Notes under the pieces: model-generated
What the model was told of the DNA's origin: nothing
Seen by the model: only the letters and a program-made list of their open reading frames with translations
The model's database searches: none
In this document: one piece after another, positions 17,191 through 26,846 of the stretch
How positions within the stretch are numbered: the stretch's first letter is position 1
How the letters are laid out: each line of letters starts with the position of its first letter
Position numbers and translations under genes: made by a program
DNA from: CAILZL01 sp963748005
GTDB taxonomy: Bacteria > Pseudomonadota > Gammaproteobacteria > Steroidobacterales > Steroidobacteraceae
Length of the DNA stretch: 64,000 bases
Direction: 5' to 3'
Assembly (NCBI GenBank): GCA_963748005.1
Contig: CAVVHH010000002.1
Span: forward strand, 558,001-622,000

Positions 17191-18530
17191 GTTTGCGGCT
17201 CCTCGACCAAGACCTGGTGCGTTTCAGCAGGGCTGTGCGGCAATGTCTCCTTCATGAAGACGTACACCAGCAGCGAGATGAAAATGCAGGCGGAAACATA
17301 GTAGTAGTAACCAACCTCCCACCCGGCATTCTTGAAATGCAGACCAATAAACTCACTGGTGCCGCCAAACAGTGCCACCACCAGCGCATAGGGAATGCCG
17401 ATGCCGGCAGCGCGTACTTCAACCGGAAACAATTCCGCCTTGACCAGCGCATTGACCGACGAATAGCCACTGCAGATCAGCAACGCCAACAGCACATAAA
17501 ACATCGCCGCTGCGACGGAGTGTGCGTCAGCAATTGCATTGAGCAGCGGCACCGTAAACAGCGTGCCACACACGCCAAATGCCACCAGCAACGGTTTGCG
17601 TCCGATCTTGTCGGACAGCGCTCCCACCAATGGCTGCATGGCCATGAAGCTCAGAATCATGACCAGTGACATCAGCGTGGATTGCTCCTTGCTGAACCCG
17701 GCCGTGTTCACCAGAAACTTCGGCATGTAGATACTGAATGTATAAACCGCGACGGTGCCGCCCAGCGTCATGCCGGCGACCAGTGCAATCTGTCTGGGAT
17801 GCGACATCAACAACCGCAAGGGATTGGCAACCAACCGCTTGTGCGCCACTTTCTCTTCAAACTCCGGACTCTCCGCGATACCGCGACGCATCATCATGGC
17901 CAGGATGGCAAAAGTGGCGCCGATCAGAAATGGAATTCTCCATCCCCAATCATGCAGCTGTTCCGACGTCAGCAAAGCATACTGCAGCACAACCAGCACC
18001 AGAATCGCCATCAGCTGTCCGCCCAGCAACGTCATGTAATGAAAGCTGACGTAGAACCCGCGCCGGTTGCGCGGTGCAACCTCCATGAGATACGCCGCAC
18101 TGGTTCCATACTCGCCACCCAGACTCAATCCCTGAAACATGCGTGCCAGCAACAGCAGAACTGGCGCGGCGATGCCGATGGACTGATAGCCTGGCATTAT
18201 CGCGACCAGCAATGATCCGCCACACATCATGAAAACCGACAGCGTCAGCGCCGCCCGCCGGCCCTTCCGATCTGCGTACCAGCCAAACAGCACGGCGCCC
18301 AGCGGGCGCATGATGTAGCCCACAGAAAATATGGCAGCCGTATTCATCAACTGCGCAGTCTGACTTTCCTCAGGGAAAAATACCTGTGCGAAATAAAGAG
18401 AAAACGTGGAGTAAGCCAGCCAGTCATACCATTCAACCAGGTTGCCGACCGAACCACCGATGATGGATCGCAGACGCAGCGATGTGCCCAGCACTGCCTC
18501 CGCGGCTGACTTGCTTCCAGTAATGATCAT
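17187..18530 (-). CDS. MFS transporter, metabolite:H+ symporter type
   Basis: A 447-residue 12-helix permease of the metabolite:H+ symporter (alpha-ketoglutarate permease-like) type. The first helix region GGSVGNLVEWYDWLAYSTFS and the inter-helix motif GWYADRKGRRAAL are family hallmarks. QGLSLGGEYGTSAAYL and a second SDKIGRKP loop follow. Such proteins take up organic or aromatic acids with protons across the inner membrane. The gene is translationally coupled to the tannase-family gene downstream (ATGA overlap), so it may import a product of that esterase. An AGG six bases before the ATG at 18530 supports the start. The end of the upstream TonB receptor gene lies only 18 bp away. Confidence 0.88.
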   Translation of the reverse strand: MIITGSKSAAEAVLGTSLRLRSIIGGSVGNLVEWYDWLAYSTFSLYFAQVFFPEESQTAQLMNTAAIFSVGYIMRPLGAVLFGWYADRKGRRAALTLSVFMMCGGSLLVAIMPGYQSIGIAAPVLLLLARMFQGLSLGGEYGTSAAYLMEVAPRNRRGFYVSFHYMTLLGGQLMAILVLVVLQYALLTSEQLHDWGWRIPFLIGATFAILAMMMRRGIAESPEFEEKVAHKRLVANPLRLLMSHPRQIALVAGMTLGGTVAVYTFSIYMPKFLVNTAGFSKEQSTLMSLVMILSFMAMQPLVGALSDKIGRKPLLVAFGVCGTLFTVPLLNAIADAHSVAAAMFYVLLALLICSGYSSVNALVKAELFPVEVRAAGIGIPYALVVALFGGTSEFIGLHFKNAGWEVGYYYYVSACIFISLLVYVFMKETLPHSPAETHQVLVEEPQT

Positions 18531-18548
18531 CTATTGCCTGGCACTTGC

Positions 18549-21392
18549 TCAGAAGCTGAAACGGACACCGGCATTGTACTGACGACCGATCACGTCGTAG
18601 AGAGTTGGATTGGTGCCCAGGATGGATGCAGGCAGCCCCGTGCGCGATGGCGACGGTGGCGGATCCTGATCCATCAGATTATTGATGGTGGCATACAGCT
18701 GCCAATTGCCAGCCCCTGCCTGAAAGTCGTAGCGCAGCGTCAGATCAGTATAGGTTGCACCATCCACATGGTTGCTGTCGATACTGTTGCTCGCACGCCC
18801 GCCAACCACGTACTGGTTGCTGTAAATGCCACTGCCGATGACGCGCTCCTGCACAAATGCGGTCACATTGCGGTAGCCCAGCGTCAACCCGAGCGATCCC
18901 TGCCAGTGCGGCGTACCAGTGGCTTCGCCGCCGTTGACACCCGCTTGCTCGCTGACCGTGTTGAAGGGGTCGGTTGTTGCCAGTGAGCGCAGATAAGAAG
19001 CCAGCGCTCGCACACCAACTTTGACGCTGCCAATAGTGGTGTTGTAGTTCAACTCAGTATCAACGCCCTGGTCCACTACCTTGTTCTGATTGACGGCGTA
19101 ATTCGAAACCGATGACAGCGTGCCATCAGGCAGGCGGGTAACCAGCGGGCAGTACACCGTAATTCCCTGGTAGCAGTAATTGACTATATTTTGCGCCGAC
19201 CCGACGTTGCCAATCGAATTGTCAATCTGAATGTCGTAGTAGTCCACGGACAGCGATAGCTGGGGCAGGAACGCCGGCCGCAGCACGATGCCTGCGGTGA
19301 TGGTATTGGCGATTTCAGGCACGAGATCGGGATTGCCGCCCTGATAAATCGGAATGTTGTTGTTGGTGCCTTTCAGCGGATCAAGGATCGTCCCCAGTGA
19401 CGGCAACCCCGGTGAATACAAGTCGTTGATATTCGGTGCACGGACATCTCGCGAGCGTGTGAAGCGGAAACGGATTGACTGGATCGGCTCAATACTGCCA
19501 CCTACCTTCCACGCGTTTACACCACCGGTGGTAGTGTAATCCGCGTATCGGTATGCAACGTTGGCATCTGCGGCGTGCAGGAATGACAGATCTCGCGCCA
19601 GCGGCGCCTGCAACTCGACATAGGCTTCCTTGACGGAGACAGACTGCTTGGGCTGATAGTTCTGATTACCCGTCAGGAACACCCCCTGCTTGTTGATCAG
19701 CGACGCGGGCATGCCTTGCGACCCCGGCACCTGTTGTATCAATGTCTGCGAGAATGGATCACTTATCTGCTCGGCTTGAAAGCGACGCCAGGCCAGGCCT
19801 GTCGCAAATGCCGTCTCACCGGCCCAGGTACTGAACGGCGAGCCACGAACATTGGCTTCGGCGCTGGTCTGCTGCAGATAGATATCGGAGTAGCCGCGGT
19901 CGCTGAATACATAGGCGATTGCAGCAGGAGAGGCAGCACCTTCGCCAAATGGGTTAAACGGGACGCAACCTCGCGAGGCATTCGAAGCCAGCAGCATGGA
20001 ACGGCAGATCGGCTGGCCGTTGGGCCCGATGACCGAATCCAGGGCTTCAAACAGCTTGATCTGATTCGGTGAATGATTGTTCTCCAGACGCGTGTGGGTC
20101 TTGCCTGCGTCCACCGCACCATCCACCTGCCAATCGCCCAGCACCCAGTTGAGCCCAAAAGCGCCGCGATAGGTATCGGTATCACTGACGCCTTCGTTAC
20201 GGCCCCAATCGGGCGCAATGCGACTGAGGGCAAAGCTGGTTGTCGCTCCCATCTGAGTCTTGATAGCAGCAGGCAGGAACGCATTGTCGTTGCTGTTGTT
20301 GCCATCATTACTGTTATAGATGGTGATGCCCGTTGTGCCCACGTAACTCGGGCTTGTTCCGTAGAAATAGCTGTCACTGCGCGAATAACTGCCCTCGCCA
20401 AACACACGCAAGTCATCACTCACATCGTAGGCGAAGTGTACAAAGGCATTCTTGTTGGTCAGTGGTGTCGCGACATTGCCGCGCGGATTCCAGTAGCCGT
20501 CACCTCCCACCATGACACTGGTTGACACCTCGGTCCCGTACTTGAACGTCGCGGGCACACCGCCTGGCAGGAACTGCGTGCCCTTGAGCGGACCGGTGTT
20601 GATCATGCCGCCCGTGGTGAAGATACCCGTCACGCCACAGCGCCACAGATTCGCGGTGCGGCCATCCGTAGCGAACGTGGGATTCGGGATCACATTGCAG
20701 TGCTGCAAATCCCAGCTCCGCTTATCGACGTTCATCACGCCATCACTGTCGAAGTAGTCCACACTGGCAGTCAGGTGCCCACGACCTCCCATGAGCTCTG
20801 TGCCGAACGCAAACCGGGCCTTGCGCGAAGCGTTGTCGCTGCGGCTCGATATGCCAGCGCCGATGTCACCCTTGATGCCCTGAAAATCCTCATCGAGTAC
20901 GAAATTCACTACGCCAGCGACCGCATCCGAACCGTAGGCAGCCGACGCACCACCGGTCAACACATCGACACGCTTGATCAGCAGATCCGGCAGCGTATTG
21001 ACGTCGATGCGCTCGCTGATCGTGGTAGGAACAATTCTGCGACCTTGAAACAGGGTCAAGACTCGGGACTGGCCCAGGCCGCGCAAATTCAGGAAGGCGC
21101 CTGTCGGTCCCTGCGGCGTTACAAACGTTCCCGGACGAGAGGAGCTGCGGAATTCCGGCACTTGTGCAAGCGCATCGGCAAGCGATGTCGGTGCAGCCAG
21201 CTGCATCTGTTCCTGGGCAATGATGGTCACCGGGGTCGGTGCAGAGTCGCCGTTGATTGCCAGTCGCGAACCGGTAACCACCACTTCTTCCAGTTCCAAC
21301 GCTTCAGCAGTCTTCTGACCTGCATCGGCTGCCCACACCAACGTGCTGGCGCAGGATGCACAGGCAAACATTACCCACTTGGAGTTTGACAT
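18549..21392 (-). CDS. TonB-dependent receptor 1
   Basis: A 947-residue outer-membrane receptor. A signal peptide (to about residue 22) is followed by the TonB-box-like LELEEVVVTGSRLAI. The plug domain has FLNLRGLGQSRVLTLFQGRR and the very typical VLTGGASAAYGSDAVAGVVNFVL region. A long beta-barrel follows, with a terminal phenylalanine (YNAGVRFSF). The large extracellular loops and the VTGSR type match proteobacterial receptors for plant-derived or other organic nutrients rather than classical siderophore receptors, which is inference. It is the first gene of a unit with the MFS and tannase-family genes that follow (18-bp gap, then a 4-bp overlap), a plausible import-export-hydrolysis set. 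Confidence 0.93.
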   Translation of the reverse strand: MSNSKWVMFACASCASTLVWAADAGQKTAEALELEEVVVTGSRLAINGDSAPTPVTIIAQEQMQLAAPTSLADALAQVPEFRSSSRPGTFVTPQGPTGAFLNLRGLGQSRVLTLFQGRRIVPTTISERIDVNTLPDLLIKRVDVLTGGASAAYGSDAVAGVVNFVLDEDFQGIKGDIGAGISSRSDNASRKARFAFGTELMGGRGHLTASVDYFDSDGVMNVDKRSWDLQHCNVIPNPTFATDGRTANLWRCGVTGIFTTGGMINTGPLKGTQFLPGGVPATFKYGTEVSTSVMVGGDGYWNPRGNVATPLTNKNAFVHFAYDVSDDLRVFGEGSYSRSDSYFYGTSPSYVGTTGITIYNSNDGNNSNDNAFLPAAIKTQMGATTSFALSRIAPDWGRNEGVSDTDTYRGAFGLNWVLGDWQVDGAVDAGKTHTRLENNHSPNQIKLFEALDSVIGPNGQPICRSMLLASNASRGCVPFNPFGEGAASPAAIAYVFSDRGYSDIYLQQTSAEANVRGSPFSTWAGETAFATGLAWRRFQAEQISDPFSQTLIQQVPGSQGMPASLINKQGVFLTGNQNYQPKQSVSVKEAYVELQAPLARDLSFLHAADANVAYRYADYTTTGGVNAWKVGGSIEPIQSIRFRFTRSRDVRAPNINDLYSPGLPSLGTILDPLKGTNNNIPIYQGGNPDLVPEIANTITAGIVLRPAFLPQLSLSVDYYDIQIDNSIGNVGSAQNIVNYCYQGITVYCPLVTRLPDGTLSSVSNYAVNQNKVVDQGVDTELNYNTTIGSVKVGVRALASYLRSLATTDPFNTVSEQAGVNGGEATGTPHWQGSLGLTLGYRNVTAFVQERVIGSGIYSNQYVVGGRASNSIDSNHVDGATYTDLTLRYDFQAGAGNWQLYATINNLMDQDPPPSPSRTGLPASILGTNPTLYDVIGRQYNAGVRFSF

Positions 21393-21522
21393 TGTCCCCC
21401 CTGATTTAATTTATTAAGCAATGCGCAAATTCGAGCGCAAATTCGAAAATGCCAGCCATCGCGCACGACTTTGCAAAGTATCAACTTGGGGGGAAATTGA
21501 CCTATGAATTCAACCGGACGAG

Positions 21523-22716
21523 CTATAACCGCTTAGTGCGAGTGACAGTAATATCCAGAGCCCACAGCAACGCGCCAACAATGAGCGGCACCATCGCAAG
21601 CAGTGCGAACAGCAGTTCAATGGAAAAATACTTCCCAAAGGCCAGTGCGCCGATGGCGGGTGCAAAAATGCCGCTGGTACGGCCCACCGCAGCCGCTCCA
21701 CCGAGTGCCGTGGCGCGCAATTGCGCGGGATACCGTGCCACGATGGCGAGATTCAGCAGCGCCTGACAAGCAGCCTGCCCGAACGACACGCCCGCCAGCG
21801 CGATGATGAAGCCGCGACTTGCGAAGCTGAGCGAACCGATCAGGACCAGAGCCAGACCGTGGCCACCAAAGCACAACAGCAGTAATAACCGCCTCGGCAG
21901 ACGCTGTGAAAGCCAGCCGGCAACCAGCATGCCTGCTACCGCAGTTGGCGCCGTATACATGACGATGCCTGCGAATCGTTGCACTGGCACATCGGCCAAT
22001 TCATGGAAGAAACTGGGAAGCCACGATGCCAGCAACGCATTGAGGCCCATACTCATGAAAAAGCCGACACCCAGCACCATGGTGGTGGCACGCATTGCTC
22101 CAAACAACCCAAGTACGGATGCAGCGCCTCGTACAACAGAAGAGGTGCGCGTCTCGGTTACCCACCAGAAAACGAGTATGCATGCCACCGCCAATGCTGT
22201 TCCGCAGATACAAAAACCGATCCGCCAGTCATCCGGCGCGGGCATCATCAGGTAAACCATCAGAGACCCCAGTGAGAAACCCATGCTGGCTCCGGCCAGC
22301 GTTGCCGTGACCGCAATTGAGCGATGTGAATCCGGAGCAATGCTTGCAACCAGTGAAAGTACGCAGGGCGCGGCACCGCCAAGCAACAACCCGGAGGCGC
22401 CGCGCAGAATCGCAAACACGGCGAGACTGCCGACCAGAGGCGTTGCCAGCGACATCAACGAGGCAAGACCCAGACAGACGCACACGACAGTCTTGCGTCC
22501 CCAGCGATCACCAGCAATTCCTCCCAGAATCGCGCCGACCGCCAGTCCGACCCGGCTGGCTGTGAGTACGATGGTCATTGCCGGTAACGGCTGGCCAAAA
22601 CTGCTGGCAATGGCTGGCGCGACCTTGCCCACCAGGGTCACGTCAAGCCAATGCACGCAATAAGTCACGATGAGAGCTACGAGTGAGTAACCTATGTGCC
22701 GGCCAACACGATTCAT
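21523..22716 (-). CDS. MFS transporter, aromatic acid-type
   Basis: A 397-residue 12-helix permease. It has the aromatic-acid:H+ symporter style first helix (HWLDVTLVGKVAPAIASSFG) and the loop 2-3 motif GGIAGDRWGRKTVV. In the second half the corresponding loop GWLSQRLPRRLL and the C-terminal GGAAAVGRTSGIFAPAIGAL are seen. Substrate: probably an aromatic acid, given the neighbouring gallate dioxygenase and LysR regulator; this is inference. Its ATG overlaps the stop of the upstream LysR gene by 4 bp, so regulator and transporter are translationally coupled. The 130 bp after its stop lead into the TonB receptor 1 promoter. Confidence 0.85.
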   Translation of the reverse strand: MNRVGRHIGYSLVALIVTYCVHWLDVTLVGKVAPAIASSFGQPLPAMTIVLTASRVGLAVGAILGGIAGDRWGRKTVVCVCLGLASLMSLATPLVGSLAVFAILRGASGLLLGGAAPCVLSLVASIAPDSHRSIAVTATLAGASMGFSLGSLMVYLMMPAPDDWRIGFCICGTALAVACILVFWWVTETRTSSVVRGAASVLGLFGAMRATTMVLGVGFFMSMGLNALLASWLPSFFHELADVPVQRFAGIVMYTAPTAVAGMLVAGWLSQRLPRRLLLLLCFGGHGLALVLIGSLSFASRGFIIALAGVSFGQAACQALLNLAIVARYPAQLRATALGGAAAVGRTSGIFAPAIGALAFGKYFSIELLFALLAMVPLIVGALLWALDITVTRTKRL

Positions 22717-23660
22717 GGTTCGTATTGCGGCAACGCCACTCGGGCGTATTCGGTGACCACCGAGATGAAATGTGTCGCCGCGGTTGATAGCAACCGATCG
22801 CGGCGAAACAGTATGCCGGCTGGACGTGCGGGAGGTTTGCCGGCAGCAGCCAGCTTCAGCGCCTTGAGTGTTCCACGGTCGATATCACCCTTCAGCATCA
22901 ACCACGGAATGATTGTCACGAGATTGCTGTTCAGCATCATTTCGCGCTGTAAAGTCAGCGAGGTGGTTGCGAAGCCATCCTGCAGCTGCAAACCCAGGGC
23001 ATCGAGGTACTCCTGCGTATCAGCACGAATGCGCAGCGATGCGACCGGCAGCGAGATTTCATAACGCATCACGTCAGCGATATCAACCCGCTCGTACTCG
23101 GCGAGCGGATGCTGGTTGCCAACGACAAAAGACATCGGCTCATCGTAGAGAGGGATTTTCTCGAACTGACCTGCTTCATCAAACGAGCTGTATAAACGCC
23201 CGACGACCACGTCGATATCGCCAAGTGCGAGCGCCGTGCTCAGCTCGCCGGTGCGCCCTTCCACCACTCGCATCGCGATCTGCGTATCAGAGTCGCTGAT
23301 CTGGCGGATCACTCCCGGAATCACCCCGGCGGCGGCCGTCGGCAGCGCGCCAACAAAAACCGTGCCGCCAACGCGCGTATCGATACGGTCGAAGCCGTTT
23401 TCCACTTCGCTCAGGATATTGAGGATCTTGTGCGCGGCGTCGGCCAGTATCACCCCGTATTCGTTCGGTAACACGCCACGCGCATGACGGTCGAACAAGC
23501 GCACGCCCACAATGTCTTCGATCTCGCGCAGGCTCTTTGTCAATGCTGGCTGGGTCAGCCCCAGCACTTCAGCCGCCTTCAGCAGACTCCCCTGAGAAGC
23601 CACCGTCGCGATAACGCGCAGCAGCCGCAGCTTCAGACGCTGATTCAGATATCTTTTCAA
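22713..23660 (-). CDS. LysR-family transcriptional regulator (GbpR/PcaQ/GalR-like)
   Basis: A 315-residue LysR regulator. The N-terminal helix-turn-helix is LKAAEVLGLTQPALTKSLREIE, followed by the FDRHARGVLPNEYG wing. The C-terminal effector domain contains VFVGALPTAAAGVIPGVI. The 'A-A-x-L-x-L-T-Q-P-A-L-T-K' helix is like that of PcaQ/GbpR-type regulators of aromatic or sugar use. No ATG is available. The TTG at 23660 is chosen because a strong AAGGAG stands 7 nt upstream; an upstream TTG at 23678 has no ribosome site. GalR of Pseudomonas putida, the gallate regulator, is also of the LysR type, so this is a candidate regulator for the locus. It overlaps the MFS gene downstream by 4 bp. Confidence 0.87.
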   Translation of the reverse strand: MKRYLNQRLKLRLLRVIATVASQGSLLKAAEVLGLTQPALTKSLREIEDIVGVRLFDRHARGVLPNEYGVILADAAHKILNILSEVENGFDRIDTRVGGTVFVGALPTAAAGVIPGVIRQISDSDTQIAMRVVEGRTGELSTALALGDIDVVVGRLYSSFDEAGQFEKIPLYDEPMSFVVGNQHPLAEYERVDIADVMRYEISLPVASLRIRADTQEYLDALGLQLQDGFATTSLTLQREMMLNSNLVTIIPWLMLKGDIDRGTLKALKLAAAGKPPARPAGILFRRDRLLSTAATHFISVVTEYARVALPQYEP

Positions 23661-24156
23661 AGGCGGTACTCCTTGCAACGCGAAGCCGGAACTTCAAGCG
23701 AATTGCAGCGGCAAACTGGTTATGTCGTTGAAACCAAGCAACTATCGCGTCGATGCCTGGCAGCGATCATGATCCATGAGTCTGCTTCACAAACCGATGC
23801 AAGCAGAGCTGCTGCAAAGCCACGATTGCGAAAGTACGGCCACAGTCAGGCAAACAGCACGCCCCACTCGATCGAGAAGAAAAACCGCATCCTGCGCCGA
23901 CCGCCTGCTCCAGCCAACCGGACGATTCCTGTGAGTCCCTGCCGAACACCAGACCTGTTGCATTACGCGGAATGCCGACCAGCGGCACTGAATGCTGCGC
24001 AGCGACTCAAACCATGGTCTGCCAAATCCAGATGAGTACGCCCCAACCAGACCGCCCATCGTCTCGACTGATATCGTGAGCTTGCGGTTCACTCTGTCGG
24101 TTGTATCTGCTGTCGTTGTTATTCACCATGGCAAAGGCCATGTGCTGATGTTGCAC

Positions 24157-24179
24157 GAGCGTGATCGCCGATCACGCTC
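24157..24179. promoter_or_regulatory. Hairpin with 10-bp perfect arms
   Basis: GAGCGTGATC and GATCACGCTC flank a 3-nt loop. It could be a protein-binding dyad or a terminator for a transcript coming from the left, but no T-run follows. It lies 36 bp before the stronger hairpin at 24215. Confidence 0.45.
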
Positions 24180-24214
24180 CCGTTGAGCAGCTTAAGGCAA
24201 GGGCTGGAAAATCC

Positions 24215-24248
24215 AAAGCACCGCAACTCTCTTGAGTTGCGGTGCTTT
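24215..24248 (-). terminator. Terminator-like hairpin after TonB receptor 2
   Basis: The 15-bp perfect arms AAAGCACCGCAACTC and GAGTTGCGGTGCTTT enclose a 4-nt loop, 10 bp beyond the receptor stop codon. The stem ends in AAA/TTT on both sides, so it could end transcription in either direction; the T-run is short. Confidence 0.75.
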
Positions 24249-24258
24249 ATCAGGGTCA

Positions 24259-26724
24259 TCAGAACTTAGCAGACAAGGTCACGCCGAAGTAGCGCTCAAA
24301 ATCGCGAGGAATCGCCTGAGCGACCGCTCCACCGCCACCGACCGAACCTGAGATGCGGCGGAAACTCGCCACATAGTGATCATCGAGCAGGTTTTTGACG
24401 AAAAACACTGCCTTGTATTTTTCGCTCGGTGAGGTCAGGCCGAAGCTCGCATTGGCAACGCCGTAGGCTGGCCGAATCCACGGTGAATAAATATTGTTGG
24501 GTACCTTGGTCGCATCGTTGAGGTTGGTGAACAGGGTCTCCGACACATGGCTGTAGTTGCCGGCAAGTGACGCCCCCAGGTTACCCATTGCGAAGTCATA
24601 GATCGCGCTGAACCCGTACTTTGTCTCTGGCGCAGACAGCGGCACGCCACCCTTGAGATTGGTTGTTGAATCGACGAAGAGGTCGCCAAACTCGTAGTTG
24701 CCGAGCTCAGCATTGGCCGACAGCGTCAGGCCATCGATCGGTCGGAGCGCCGCCTCAAGTTCCCAGCCACTGGTGAAGAGTTCGCCAGCCGAACGCAGCA
24801 CGGGCGCTCCCGAACCATCAATACCGGTGGACGCGGTCTGATAGCCCGTGAACTTCGTGTCGTAGTAGGTCACATTGAACATCAAACGACGTTCCAGCCA
24901 GTTGCTCCTGAAGCCGACTTCCCATGCGTCCGACTTTTCCGGTGCAACGGGGCTCGCGTCATACCCTGCCTGCGAAACATAGAGGTCGGCATCCACTGCG
25001 ATACCCTTGTAACCCTTGCCCCAGGAGGCGTAGACCATGAGGTCAGGGGTGAACTCATACTTGGCTGACAGTTTGCCGATCGTGGCACTGTCGCTGAACT
25101 CGCGAACCGAGTTGAATTGTGGCGTGCCGATGTTGGCGCCCGGAGCAGCTTGCCCCGCTGGATTTGTACCCACCCCACCACCGATATGGTCACCGTTGGG
25201 TCCAGTCACCTTCTTGTGATTGTGTGTCAGCGTGTCTTCCAGGTAGCGGAAGCCCGCGGTCAGTGTCAGGCCGTCGATTGGGCGCAGGTTGAAATTACCA
25301 AAGACTGCCTTATCTATCGTGTCAACCTTGGTGATCATGTCCGCCAGCACATAGGCGGTCGCGCGGTTGACCACCACGGTGGTCGGGGTTGGGAAGGTCA
25401 CGTTGCCCGCAATATTGGAGCGCACGCCCGCGATGGTCAGGTCGCGTTCCACGCGGGAATCGTAGTAATAGAGACCAAGCATATAGTCAAAGAAACCACC
25501 GCCCGGGGATGTGAGCCGGAACTCCTGCGTGAAGGTGTCATTCTTCTCCAGGCTGTTGCTTTCGCCGCAAACATCGCCGCGACAGGAGAAGCTCAAGGGA
25601 TTGAGCAGTAGATTGTCGAGCAGTGTCGTCGCGGCCGCCTGGCTTATCCCAGGGTTGGTCGCCTCAAACAGCTGCTTTGCAGTCGCTCCGGTAAAGGGGG
25701 CATTACTCCCATCACGGTCGCGGATCGCAAAGTCCTCATACTTGCGATAGCCGGTCAGCGAGGTCAGTGTCAGGTTGCCCACGTCGAAATTGGCTTCGAG
25801 GTTGACGCCGCTGTTCTTCTGCTGACCATCCATGACCGTATTGAAATTGACCTGGTTGCTGTCGGGCCCCACTGCCGCGCCGGTAAAGGCTGCCGTGACG
25901 TTGCCGGAAGCGGCTGGTGTGCTGATGGGTTCGCCGCAACAAGCGGAGTTGCGGATCGAGTAATCTGCGCCCAGCAGCAGATGAACACTATCGGTCGGCT
26001 CATACTCCAGCTTGCCGCGAAATCCATAACCGTCAACGTCATTGACCGTGTCGCCGGTTGCAACATTGACTACCTGACCATCGACTGTCTTGTAATAGCT
26101 ATAGAGACGGTAGGCCAGCTTGTCGTTGACAGGCCCGGTCAGCATCAGGCTGATGTCATTCTGATTGGCTTCGGCAACCGTATATTCGATTTTGCCCTCG
26201 AACTCATTCCGGTTCGGTCGCTTGGTGATGATGGAAACCGCGCCAGCCGAGGCGTTCTTGCCTTGCAGCGTGCCCTGCGGCCCGTTCAGGACTTCGACTC
26301 GCTCCAGATCCTCCAGGCCGTCAAAGGCCGCGCCGGGGCGGGTATAGACGATCCCGTCAACGATGGTGGACACACTGGGTTCTACCCCGACCGAGAAGGA
26401 TTCCGAGCCGACACCGCGGATGGAAAAGTTGAACAGGCGTGCTTCGTCTGCCTGCTGGAAATTAAGCGATGGTGCAAACTGCTGGATATCCTTGACCTCC
26501 AGAATCTGCTGCTTGTCCATGATGTCCGATGTCACTGCCACGATGCTGGCAGGAACTTCCTGAAGTATTTCCTCGCGCTTGTTCGCCGTGATGACGATCT
26601 CGGCCAATTCGAACGTTGTGCCCCCCGCTGCCGGAGCGGCATTCTGGGCAGTCGCCGGATTCGCAATCAACGCGAGCGTGCTCGCAAGCAGCGACGTTGA
26701 ACCTAACATTATTCTCGTCTTCAT
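24259..26724 (-). CDS. TonB-dependent receptor 2
   Basis: An 821-residue outer-membrane receptor. The signal peptide ends ANPATAQN near residue 27, and the TonB-box-like FELAEIVITANKREE follows. The plug contains FSIRGVGSESFSVGVEPSVS and the conserved RVEVLNGPQGTLQGKNASAG. The barrel ends in the usual aromatic residue (VTLSAKF). VITANKRE plus LNGPQGTL places it in the large proteobacterial receptor group expanded in organisms that use plant or aromatic compounds. It stands 122 bp downstream of the gallate dioxygenase gene on the same strand and may be co-transcribed with it. A GGGGGA ribosome site precedes the ATG. The ligand is unknown; a gallate-containing ester is a reasonable hypothesis. 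Confidence 0.93.
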   Translation of the reverse strand: MKTRIMLGSTSLLASTLALIANPATAQNAAPAAGGTTFELAEIVITANKREEILQEVPASIVAVTSDIMDKQQILEVKDIQQFAPSLNFQQADEARLFNFSIRGVGSESFSVGVEPSVSTIVDGIVYTRPGAAFDGLEDLERVEVLNGPQGTLQGKNASAGAVSIITKRPNRNEFEGKIEYTVAEANQNDISLMLTGPVNDKLAYRLYSYYKTVDGQVVNVATGDTVNDVDGYGFRGKLEYEPTDSVHLLLGADYSIRNSACCGEPISTPAASGNVTAAFTGAAVGPDSNQVNFNTVMDGQQKNSGVNLEANFDVGNLTLTSLTGYRKYEDFAIRDRDGSNAPFTGATAKQLFEATNPGISQAAATTLLDNLLLNPLSFSCRGDVCGESNSLEKNDTFTQEFRLTSPGGGFFDYMLGLYYYDSRVERDLTIAGVRSNIAGNVTFPTPTTVVVNRATAYVLADMITKVDTIDKAVFGNFNLRPIDGLTLTAGFRYLEDTLTHNHKKVTGPNGDHIGGGVGTNPAGQAAPGANIGTPQFNSVREFSDSATIGKLSAKYEFTPDLMVYASWGKGYKGIAVDADLYVSQAGYDASPVAPEKSDAWEVGFRSNWLERRLMFNVTYYDTKFTGYQTASTGIDGSGAPVLRSAGELFTSGWELEAALRPIDGLTLSANAELGNYEFGDLFVDSTTNLKGGVPLSAPETKYGFSAIYDFAMGNLGASLAGNYSHVSETLFTNLNDATKVPNNIYSPWIRPAYGVANASFGLTSPSEKYKAVFFVKNLLDDHYVASFRRISGSVGGGGAVAQAIPRDFERYFGVTLSAKF

Positions 26725-26846
26725 CTCTATTCCCCCCTGAAGTGGTTTTGCCAGATCGTACTAACACCAATTTTTGGACTGTAACACTCGTCAACAGACT
26801 ACCTATATGTGGAAATCACCCATGAGCCGTTGGCCCGTACGGCCAC

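Larger units (their letters stand above)
23661..24258. other. Non-coding stretch of about 600 bp
   Basis: No convincing gene is seen between the LysR gene and TonB receptor 2. The short frames here (up to 100 codons on either strand) have no recognisable motif, signal or conserved start. The stretch contains a 10-bp-stem hairpin (24157-24179) and a terminator-like hairpin (24215-24248) near the receptor stop. It may be a decayed gene, but nothing identifies one. Confidence 0.5.

Noticed and set aside
23787..24186. Short frames on both strands in the gap after the LysR gene
   Set aside because: No start signal, no hydrophobic segments and no family resemblance; better described as non-coding.
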